Shown: piece by piece, positions 21,801-33,800 of the stretch
Layout: each line of letters starts with the position of its first letter
Position numbering within the stretch: position 1 is the stretch's first letter
Assembly: GCA_029964075.1 (NCBI GenBank)
Contig: CM057140.1
Span: 11,054,643-11,118,642, forward strand
Direction of reading: 5' to 3'
Source: Patiria pectinifera
Taxonomy: Eukaryota; Echinodermata; Asteroidea; Valvatida; Asterinidae
DNA: 64,000 bases
Made by a program: the position numbers and the translations under genes
Notes under the pieces: model-generated
What the model was told of the DNA's origin: nothing
Databases searched by the model: none
What the model saw: only the letters and a program-made list of their open reading frames with translations

Positions 21801-24800
21801 TGCACAGCTGCTACGGATTTTTGCACAACAGATGAAAAACAGTCTTGCGTACTCGAGCGAAAAGAGCGAAAAACCAGTACGCAAATGCACTGATGTTTAA
21901 TGGTGGCTCATATGAGCACACAAAACAGTTCCACCTGCTGTCCTTGCATTGTCCCCCCCCCCCATTATGCTAATGAAAGGGTACATTTAGGAAACCAAGG
22001 AACATGACGAGTCTGTACCTATTAATGTGGTTGCCTATGATGTCATAGACATCGGGATGTTTGTACAGGATGGCGTATTCCAAGGACGTGTTGGCAGAGG
22101 GGCTAGTTACGGCCCAATTGGCTCCAAACATCAGCAGCAGGTTGACAATCTGGGCATGACCTCGTTTAGAAGCCTGTTGGAGAAACAAGCATAAAACAAT
22201 TCAAAGTCTGTAACAAAACCATACGCAACTACATTCAATAATCTAAAATTAACTTTTTCTGTAATCTGGGTTAATGTTTAGGTACAAGTACATACAATGT
22301 ATTATACATAATAAAATGGTACTTTAAAGAGAATATACATCATTTGCTTTTGTTGTAATTTTCAGAAATGGATGGATTTGGGAGGTTAGTGTTTTATAGC
22401 AAATATTGTTTCACTGACTTTTTTGGCGTTTTGGGTTCATAGATGCTATAAAAACCAATAAAAACAATCATTTTCCTGTAGTCTGGTTCCCTGACTCCAT
22501 TTAAGATGAAACTGAGCAATATATAGATGGGGAATTGTAAGGTCAGGAAACCAGTCTGACTGGCTTGTACCCATTCACAGGTGTGTAGTTGATTGCAAAC
22601 AAATGCAGACTTAAAACTAAATATGGGCAAGTATTTGAAAAAAAACCAGGTTTTTCCAACGCTGGTCGGCCGACCAGTGTTGGAAATTGATACAAAATAC
22701 CACTTTTCTTGAAAATGACAGTACACCAGGTGCCATGATTTTACAGGATGCTTTAGACTGTCATTCACTAACAGTCCAGCAAGATATTTCCTAATAATTT
22801 GGTAGATTTATTTGTTGATGTTTGCAAATGTTGTATTTTCCCTTTAACATATAAATTCATTTTTGTTGTTGAGTTTTCGGACTCAAGTCTGTCACACTGA
22901 GAGACAGTAAAATATGGCCAAGTATTGACTTTCCCCAGATCACATTTGGGATGCTAACAAGTACCTTCATCATGGCCGTTTCTCCTGTTGAGGCTTGCTG
23001 CAGGTTGACATGGGCACCGGCTTCTAGGAGTATGGCTACTGTGTTGTAGTACCCCTGGAAAATAAGAGCGGTAAATGCAAAATGAATGATTTTTTTTATA
23101 GCCCTGCTCGGTACCATTTTTAATCATGAAAATAAAGTTAAAGTTTTTTGGGTCTCTAATATATCCATAATCACCCAATGTGATTTCTCTCTTTTTTTTT
23201 TGGTTCTTTTGAAATATTGAATTCCTGTTCAGTTCACATATCCTCAGTACAGTCTGTGTACACCTTTGGTGATCGCCTTGTGATGACCTTGTGAGGACTT
23301 GTCATGGACATGTGGGGACTTGTGATGGACTTGATGATGTAGCGCCTTGAGCACCAGGACTGGTGACATGTGCTTTGTAAATACACATTATTATTATTAT
23401 TATTATTTGTGAAGACTTGTGAGGACTTGTGACGGATTTGTGATGGACTTGGGATGGACTTCTGATGGACCTGTGAGGACTTGTGATGGACTTGTGAGGA
23501 CTTGTGATGGACTCATGAGGACTTGTGATGGACTTGTGAGGACTTGTGATGGACTCATGAGGACTTGTGATGTACTTGTGAGGACTTGTGATGTACTTGT
23601 GAGGATTTTTGAGGACTTATAATGGGCTTGTGATGGACTTGTGGACGTTTGAGGACTTGTGATGGACTTGTGAGGACTTGTGATGGAATCGTGAGGACTT
23701 GTGATGGAACTGTGATATTTATTTTGAGGATTTGTGAGGACTCGTAATGGACTTGTGAGGACTTGTGTGGACTTCTGAGCACTTGTGAGCAATTATGAGG
23801 ACTTGACTGCAACACTGCTAGGGAGTTAGGGAACTCCGTGTTTACAAGTCCTTACCATATCCGTGGCAAACATCAAGGGTGTCAAGCCGCTCTTGGTCTG
23901 CAGCACATTGACCAGGGCACCGTTAGCGATCAGCAACTTGGCGATTTCATCGTGTCTGTTCATGCAGGCGTGCATCAGCAGTGTGGAGCCACAGATGGGG
24001 TCATGCTGCTCCAGGTCGTGGGAGCCGTTCAGCCACAGGGCCTCACGAACGCGCTCGGTCAGACCATCCTTCACTGCCTGCTTCAGGGCATCTGAAATAA
24101 AAGTACAAAATCCTGAATGAAAATTCCTTACACTAACTGTGTGTGAAAACCACATATGGGCAATTGCAGCATTATTAAATGCAATGTAATGTCTGTGACA
24201 GAGCCAATTAACCATGATATCTAATTAATGATTCAGAGAAATGATCCAACACTCCTAGTCCGTAATCTCCTCGACCATTACGAGATGATGGATGTAAAAG
24301 ATTTGAAAAAACACATTTTCAGGTTTATTCACTGAGCTCTGAAAAGCTGTCAGGGACATTACATTATGCTGGAATTACCAAAATTTATCAGGCAACTCCC
24401 CTCACTACTAAAAATGGAATTCACAAAATGAAAAAAAATGTGATTTCAAGAAAAACTTTCTTGTCTCACTCCCTAGAAATATTTTCTAGGGAGTGAGACT
24501 AGAAAATGTTTCTTGAAACAAGAATTAATTTCTTGTATTAAGAAATGTATGAAAATCATTTTTATAGCAGTGCTGCTGCACTCATGATGTAAATATATGC
24601 ATACATTTGTTAGCCAATGAGAGGGAGGAGTTCGATTTTAAATAGGCATGATTTTTTTTTAATTATTCATGTTTTAACTCATATTTGAATACACTTTCCA
24701 TTGGACAGAATGAAGAGGATATATCATGAATATGCAAAAGGCTTTTGATTATTCATGATTTAAGTAATTCCTATACTTACCATTGGATAATATGATGGGG

Positions 24801-27800
24801 GACAGACCTGGCTTGACCCATGGCTCGTCGGGTGACGTATCCTCCTCAAAATCAAACTCAATACCACCTGGAAATTCCAAGTTATAAAATCAGTACAACG
24901 AACAAATCAAGGAAAAACGGTATTACGACTGACGCAAATGTACATGTACACAACATACATGTTTAGTACAAGAATTGAAGTGAAACCTACCATAGAGCTA
25001 TATTAAATTACTAGAGCGCTAACTCCTAATTCTTAGCGCGGAGTAGCGCGGAGCTACTTTGAAGCCGTCCTGCGCGCAGACAGTTTGATTTCATGTGCGT
25101 GTTTGTAGAACATAATGAAATTAGATGAATTTTGAAAGTGTACTATAAATGCAACGCACAAGTACAACATACGCAAGCAACTTAAGCGCGTCATGACAGT
25201 TAAAAATGTGCATTGTTTGCGCAGAGCAAAATGAAACGCTCATTTAGTGATTGTGTCTTTCACTTTTGGGCAAAGTGGCTTTGATAACGCACTTGTCCAG
25301 AATATAAATGCCAACAAATAGCCATTCAAAAGCCGCACAAAATTTTGAGTTTCCATAGGTTTGTGCACAAACATGAATGCGCCCAGCAGGCATCACTTTG
25401 TACATTGAGTCAGCGCTCTAGTAATTTCATATAGCTCTATGAACCTAACCCAGTCTAATCAGCCAAAATCAGAAACATATTCTGGTTTTGCCAACAAATG
25501 AAGAGTAAGATGAACAAAGCCTCTAAAACATTTTAACATTTTTTAAGTCCAATGCGATTTCTTATTTATTTCTGGTAATGAAACCAAGGATTCCTCAAAA
25601 GCGCCCTAGGCACTGTAGCTCGCAAGCCTGAAGAAACCCGTAGGGAGAAAACAATGAGAAGAAAGTACACTTTTAGAGGTGGGAGGGAAACCCCAGAAGA
25701 ATATTCTGAGGAAAACCCACGGAATCAGGCAAGAACCATGGCTACGCCAACCTGACTCCCTATAAGTTCACTTAACTTTCTAAAATAATTACATGTACAA
25801 AACACACTGAAACAATACAAGTTTGCAGTTACACTATGTGACAAGAAATCTCTGTTGTGAGTTTGTGTGGGTCTGAAAACAGGCGGAAACACCAGACAGT
25901 GAATTTATCTCAAAGAATTGTTGATGAAAATGAAACAGTTTAAGAAATCAATACCTTCTTTAGGACATGCCTGTGCGAGCAATTCCTGTATTTCACTAGA
26001 AAGAGATGGCTCACTTAATAGCAGAGCACCACTATCATGCAAAGCAGGTTCTATAAGCACAGACAAGTGAAAAGCAGCATTTAGATAAAAAGTGTCTGGA
26101 AATGAAGCAAATAAAGAGTTAAAAGCACACGTGTACATGTATGTAGTGCTGTTCCATACCGTTCATGTACATGTAGGTGTTATGTGTATTACAAAAATAA
26201 GCCATTTGCAATGCAACATTGGTAATTAAAAATGAGGTTATTCCCAGTTCACGTCGGATGACCTGTATATGCGCAAAGGTTTTGCGGTATTCGGAACAGA
26301 TGTCGGAAAAACACGCAACGAGCAAGGCTGGAAATATCTGTCTGCAACCCGCGTAGCGAGCGAGGCCGAAAATATCCACACACAGGGTGTGCTACCCGCA
26401 GATGACGACCTGAACCCGTCTGGCATCGAGGTTCGTAAAAACAACGTGCTCGGGTCCAGTCAGTGTCAAAATAATCCCGGCGCAAACTGGTTAATAAGAG
26501 AACAAATTTATATACGTGCTGGGCTGGTTTTAAACAAGTACGTTTAAAACGGTTTTAAATCTACATGTACGTGTTTTACTGACCAAGACCATATTTATTT
26601 CCACTCATAAATTACTTTTTGGTCAAAATGTCAAATCAAGTAAAAATTCCCAAATTTCCAATGATTTTGTTCAACAATTTACTTCATATTTGGTGAAGCA
26701 CCCCTCTGGCCATGTCTATGGTATGTGCCTCAAACGTGTAGTGCTAAAATCTCCTTATATGGAAACTGGCACGTGGACGGTACATACCGGTACTACGCAA
26801 TGTGGCACAGAACACAGGAATTGTGTTTAAAAACCAGCCAGTGTTTTACCAGCGGTTTAAAACCACCCACGTGACGGCCTCTTGACCGATAGGAATGGGT
26901 AAACTGTCTCAGGTATTTATGAGGTTAATAACATGAGGTTAATTACATAATTAATATCAGGTTTATCATAACTAACCTTGTGAGCTTTTAGTTGTGAAAC
27001 TAATGTGCTTTCATTTTCAGAAGGCAAAGACAAAACTGCATGCATTTTTCTTTTGCTAAAAATGTTGCTTAAAAGTTCATGCAAACATGCACCTCACTTC
27101 AAGAATGGCACTTACATATTTTTAAAATGGCAAAAAGATTTTCTGAAACACGAGTAATTCTAAAGAGAAACTTCTGAAAGGTACCGTACCATTAGCTCAT
27201 GTAAATATAACCAAAGTTACAAATCAACTTTCAAAATTCAAAACTGAATGTTAGTTTAAAACCCGAGGTAAATCAATGTCACTGAATGTTGAAAATAAAC
27301 AAATAAACAAATTAAAACGAAGCAAATCAAAACATCTTCATACATGTACATGCAGACACAAATACACAACACATCAAGAAGCACATGCTGAAATATGGGG
27401 TTAAACATCTCAAAAATGGGAAAAAATAACTTGTAAAAGTGCATTATACAGTACATGTGTGCAATCTGTTACAATAAACATCCAGATATCACTGACATCT
27501 CAACAAAATGACAACGCAAGGCAAATTGAACTAGTGGAGTGCAGAGCTTTTGGGGCAAACACAAATGTAATGACGAAAATGTGAGATTAGTGTCAAAACT
27601 CTTCCACTTGGTGAAAAACTTGTCGACAAGATACCTCTGACCGAACGTATCTTCTTCTTGGACTTGCCATGCCCAGCTTTTGGTTTATCTGTTTTCTCTT
27701 TCTTCTTGGAGGTCTTGGAGGATTTTTTGGACTCTTTCTTCCCGTCCTCTGCGGCGGGACATTTTTGGGACGGACGGTCTTTCTTTGATGGTTTGAGGGA

Positions 27801-30800
27801 GGGTTTAGTACCTGGTTTGGTTGGGTTCGGGCCTGTCTTACGCTGCTTCTCTGTATACACATTAACACAGAGCATACCAGAAAATGTACTTGAAATGCAA
27901 ACACATACACACATGCAATGCCCAGGCATAGATACATGTACCTCTAAGTGTGCACACCAAACGTTACAAGCAACAAAGCACCACACGCATCACAATAAGG
28001 CTGCGTCTGAATTACGTGGCTACGGCTGAAAGTTACACACAGGTCTATGGGAAGTGGCTGCAGCCGCTGCCATAGGCACGCCTGTGAAATGTCCAGCCAT
28101 AGCCAAGTAATTCGGACACGCCCTTACCCTTTTCAACTTTGGTAGGTGAATACATGTACACATACATGTACACACAGTCGTGTTTTACTATACGCCTGAG
28201 GACAACCTATTGTGTTTCCCTTTGTTCCTGTTCTTTAACACTTTCCCATAGACTAAGCACATAAACGTAGGATCGAGGACAGTTTCGAACAAAAGCACCG
28301 TCGTTCGAGGACTGAAAGGATCTTTTGTTATCACACACATACATTTGCTGTGAATGTATTCATGTGGCGAAGGTATTTGACCAGAACAGATTTTAATTGT
28401 AGCACTTATATGAGTTTCTACACTATGACTGTCATCAGTTAAAAACCTTTTTGGGGGGGCCAAATTCTTTAAAACATTTTGTGTTGGAAACGGCCAAATT
28501 ATTTAATTGCTCATACCGGTAGCTGTAAACGTACATGGAAAATGCAAGGAATTCATACCAATACACCGTCAAATTCTTGTATTCAAAAACACATGCAGGG
28601 ATATTAAAGTCAGGTTTTGCAACTTCTGTCTCCCCTTTTTAAAACTTCTCTAGAAAAAACATCAATTCCATGAATACAAGTTTTATAAATGCAGGTTAGA
28701 GCAGCCTCAGCGCACGGGTGTATTCTTCAGTCACCATTATAAGAAGTGAAAGGAAAATATAAAGGTAGGCTGTGCATGTGTACGTACTTTCATTGATATC
28801 TTTGCAAGTCTTCACATCTGACTTCATATGGGCTCCTTGGTACTGCTTCTCGTTCGCATTCCTCCCAGGTAGAGATCCCTGGCATGGCTGACCAACAAAA
28901 ACACCTCTTGCAGAATCACTGCCAAGGCTCTGGGACATGTTAGACGGAACCACCTGTGGCGGCTGAGAGCTCTTCTCGTGAACAGTCTTCGGAAGAGGCC
29001 GTCCTACCAACCTCGGATCCCTGTTCACAAAGTTCTGCAGTTCTAGCCACGCAGGCACCTTGTCCGGAACCGGGATTAACTCTTGAGGCTCTAGTATCTT
29101 GTACTCGCACGGCTTTGCGAGGTCAAAGTTCGGGGATGCAGTGAATGGTTTGGCAGAGCTCACGGTCGGCAGTGGGTTGAAGACAGTTGTTGGAGCAGCA
29201 TTTGACGACGTTGTGGTATTAACGGATGTCATTAGAGGAATATCTGGAAATTTGGCAGTGTTGTTGTTGTTATGAGGGATGGTTTGAGGGATCTCTTTGA
29301 GAGTTGGGCTGGGGATGTTTTGGGATTGGAGGGACACTTTGTCAGCCAGGTCCTGGCCCAGGTCCTGGACGGTGTCATTTGGACGAGACATTCCCATCAT
29401 GCCTTGCTCGGTGGCAGTCATCTCGCAGCTGGACACTGACACCGTGGCACTGGTGTTGCTGGTGTTGCTGCTGCTGCTGCTGCTGCTGCTGGTACTGCAC
29501 TGCTGGTTCACCTCCCATGGTTTCCACACTGAGGGGCCTGGACCCTTCTGCGAATCGTCGGGCGACTCGGGCGTGTCTGGGATAATCCCGGTGCTCACTG
29601 GGGGGACTGGTGGAAAGTCCAGGGAGGGGTGAAAGGTTGGGGAGTGACCCACGGGGGATGAGCGTGAGGTAGATTGGAGAGGGGACAGCTGTACTGCCTG
29701 GGGTTGTGAAAGGTCAGTCACAGGCGTCAGAGGAACCTGAAGACAAGCAAATGATAACACAATCTAACATGGATGTTAGGTTCAACAATTTGATGACTTC
29801 AACATTAACATTCTAATAAAGTAATGACACATAATCAAACCGTATGGACCAGACATTCAGAAACTGAACTTAACATGTATAATGACCAAAATGTCATGGT
29901 GCCCCATTAACATGCATTAACATGAAATTATCTCTAATTTTGAACTGCACTCGTACATGTACTTCATTTTTCTGAAGTACTGGTTATCAAAGAAAAATGT
30001 AAACACAAGGTAACTTTGAACAAAGTCTTTTCCATAGAACACATTGTATATACACTCAATGAGAGCACTCATTTCAATGGCATTATAAAAGGAACAAACC
30101 TTAGCTTATAATACGTCCCAACTGAAACATAACTGACATCAATTATGGAAAAGATATACTTACAGCTGGAGTAGTGGCTGCTGTTCCACCATTTGACTCA
30201 AACTTCAGCGTTAGCACCCTCTTCGTCTTGTCTCCCTCACTATCTTCCTCAGCCGACTGGCCCGAGAGCTGCCTCCCATAGGTCCCATTCCTCGTCTTCT
30301 CCTCCAGCTTAGCCACAGTCAGCACTTCTTCCATGGACAAGCAAGAATCAGGCGTGTGGAACATGTTAGCAGCATTGGTCTCTCTCTCCAGAACAGAGGG
30401 GCTCATGCTCAGCGTCTTCTGGGTAGCTGTCTCAAGGGACCCGATGGCTTCCAGGTCGATTAAGGTCTTGGGCTTCCTGGGGCCATCCTTGCTGGACTTC
30501 TTGTGATGGTGACGATGGTGGCGTTGGCGGTGATGACGATGCCGGTGTTGCCTGTGCTCCTTCTTGGCCTTTTTGGCTTGCTTCAACTCCTCCTCGGCTG
30601 CCTCCAGTTTCTTGGCATCCAGGAAGGCTCTCCGGCTCTTCACCTTGGAGTACATGTCTTCTGGCAGCATCCCAGCCTCTCCAAAGAAGGGCTCTTCTTT
30701 GACGATGCTCGGCTTGATGTCTTCCGCCTTGTCTGGGGTTGCTTCCTCCTCAGCATCCTTGTCCTCCCCGTCCTCTTCCGACGGCGTCACTTTACTCTCC

Positions 30801-33800
30801 AGTTGCCCGTTATCTCTGCTGGCACTCTCTGAGAACTGGCTCGCTTTCTTGGCATCCAAGGTGGCCCGCCGGCTCTTGACCTTAGAGTACATGTCACCGT
30901 CAAAGGTGATCAGGCCCTTCTCTAGGTTGTCCCAAAAGGGGTCCTTGAGGGGTGGAGGTCCTTCGTCCTCGCTGGAAGAGGACTTTCTCTTGGGTTGGCC
31001 ATTGGCCGCCTCGTTGTTATCGTCTGATGCGTCTTTCTCTGAGGACCTCCTCCGTTTGGGTTGGGCAGCTGTGGAGGGCTCTTTGGGTGGGGTGCGCTTC
31101 TTGGAAGGTTGTTTCTGTGGATGCAATAACATAATAGACAAAGTCACTGATTAATGATCCACTGAGTGTATGGCGGCAAGCTTTTACAACAGGTGTTGCA
31201 ATCAGTGTGCACATTCAAGGAAGTTACACTTTGCAGAACAGAAGTTTTTGGAATGTAAGAGGAAGGAAGTTTTAAATAACAATTGAAGGATGCAGGAAAT
31301 TACTGGCCAACTGTTAGTACAGCTGTGCTACACGTACATGTACTGTATGTATATTTACGATGGAACTCCTACAGAAATGAACGTTGTGCATAAGAGTGCA
31401 GTACCGGTAAACGTATATATTTCACATATTCCACACTATAAATTGATGAGCAAAGTACACTTAAGCAAAAGGATCATCATCACACTGGACAATCTCCACA
31501 CGGTACTGGCAGTAATAACAAACCATCCTCAAAATGTACACGTGTACATATTTACAGTTAATTGTTATGATCTGCACAGATGTTTCAGTATAGTGGGGAT
31601 GCATTAACAGTGCCTGCAAATTTAACATTAACAGTGCACGACAAATTTACACTATTTTTTCTTTGTTCGTAATACGACAAAAACAGGAAAAGTTGTGTGT
31701 ACATGTAAATGTACAATCTAGGCCTATTTCAGAATATGTTTTTATTTTGGAAACAGTTTGAAAAATGCAAAGTGCAGTGGTTTTGCAGCAATGTAAATTT
31801 GGCAAATTATACAAATGTACTTGACCATATGCACATGTATACTTTTGCATGAGAGAATTTCAACACACAAGTATGCTGAAATGTATTATGTACTCATGCA
31901 AAAATCCAGAATTTCCCAATTTTCCACAACGGCCCCTAGGCGTTTTCTGCTTCGCTATGCTCCTATTCACCCAGGATCCCCGTAACTGTACAAATACCTG
32001 ACTGAAATATAATCCCCAATTGGAAAAAAAAATCCTCAGCAGCCAGAGTATAGCAGGAACGGCAGAGCAAGTCACGTGAGACAAGCTTCTAGGGCATACA
32101 CAGTGCTAGCAAACCTCAATCATATTTATCAAACCCCCCCCCCTTTCCCCTTGGGCTGTATTTATTCAAATCACTGCCAGTCCCGTGAAATCTTTCTTTG
32201 GGAAGAGAAAAAATCTAAGGTGTCATATTTTTGTGAATATGGATTTGGTGTGAGGCTGGATTATGAAAAGAATGTTTGTGTTGTGTGCACAGTGTGCGAT
32301 CTATGACTGCATGAAGTCATAGCCTGTAATGCCAGTATAAAGCAAGCTGCTGTGTTGTATGCATTTAAAGGGAATGTACAACATTTGCTTTTGCTGGAAT
32401 TTTCAGAGACAAATGGATTTGGAGGATTAGGCCTAGTATGTTGGAAAAAAAATTGTTAAACTAACTTGTTTCACGTTTTGGGCTTGTAGATGCTGGAAAA
32501 ACCAAGAAAACCTATCGTGTTCTTGTAGCCTGGTTCCCTGACCCCACTTAAGATGAAACGGAGCAATTAATTTACTTTGGGGAATTGTAAGGTCAGAGAA
32601 CCAGTCTAGCAGGCTTAATTGTACCCCTTCGTAGGTGTGTAATCAATTGCAAAGAAAAGTCAGAATAACTAAATATGAAAAATTAGGAACAGTTGCTGGA
32701 AAAAAGCCAGTTTTCTCCGACGCTGGTCGGCCGACCAGCGTTGGAAAAATACAGTTTTTCTTCAAAATATCAGCACACCAGGAGCCACGATTTTAAAGGA
32801 TGCTTTAGACTGTCATTCACTAACAATCTAGTAAGGTATTTCGTGATAATTTGATCATTTCGTTTTATGATGTTTGCAAATATTGTATCTTCCCTTTAAA
32901 GGAATGCCACATAAAGTTGTAATAACACTGTATTCATAAATTATGTACAAATACAAGGTAGCAAAAAAGGGAACAATTCCTTGTGTACAAAATGTCATAG
33001 CAGACAGCCTAAACCTGGGATTTACGCTTTCAAAATATTTGTCGGAATTCAAATTCCTACCCTTTTCCCTGAAATACATGTTTTTTTTGTACATGTACAC
33101 AGCAAGTTCAGAATTCAGTCATTTACATTGTAGTTTGTACATGTATACATGTACCCTATGTTCCCATTGTGTTTTTAGTGATTACATAAAACATGGATCA
33201 GGTCACTCAAATACATGTAGATTTTACATATAGAATATAATTACACGCATATTCAATGCTCATTACACCATCAAAAGATGCACATGTATTGAGTGCATCA
33301 AAGACAGTGATGCAGTATTTGATTGAGCATGCGTAATAAATACCTAGCCTACCGTACTACGAGAAAAGAAAAAGAAACAATGCAATATTTTTAAAGACAT
33401 TTTTTAATAATTCTTTGGCCTTATCATTCTAATTGCTAGAAGAAGAAATGGCATCATTTACAGGCTAATGTGTGTACATATGCACATAAGGTGATGCAGT
33501 TGAAAATATGGAAATCAGCATCTGGTAAACGACTTTTTGTCCGTAGCACATTTGCGTGTACGTATTTGAGTAACCATGGCCAACAACTAATTAAGAATTT
33601 TATTTTTAATGTTTTAGCACTTGTACTGGTACATGTGTATGTCCCAGGATAAGAATTAGGTTGTGAAATGCATAATTTATATCATAATTTCAATTATAAA
33701 ACTCATCGTCCACAGCATACATGACGTACTTTGGACATACAAGTTTGTCCTTAATTTGCACTATAAGTACATGCACATGAGGAACATGTACATAAGTAGT

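Noticed and set aside
22394-22768. 124-residue minus-strand frame
   Set aside because: Falls entirely within the TTAA-flanked MITE and is not kept intact in the other two copies.
23403-23815. 129-residue minus-strand frame rich in SPSQVLTS repeats
   Set aside because: Product of the intronic minisatellite, not a protein; it lies between two securely phased MPHOSPH8 exons.
27658-28029. 123-residue plus-strand frame
   Set aside because: Antisense of the Lys-rich MPHOSPH8 exon 5; Phe/Leu-rich composition follows from AAG codons on the other strand.
30564-31154. 196-residue plus-strand frame
   Set aside because: Antisense shadow of MPHOSPH8 exon 3, which has family similarity and correct splice phases.
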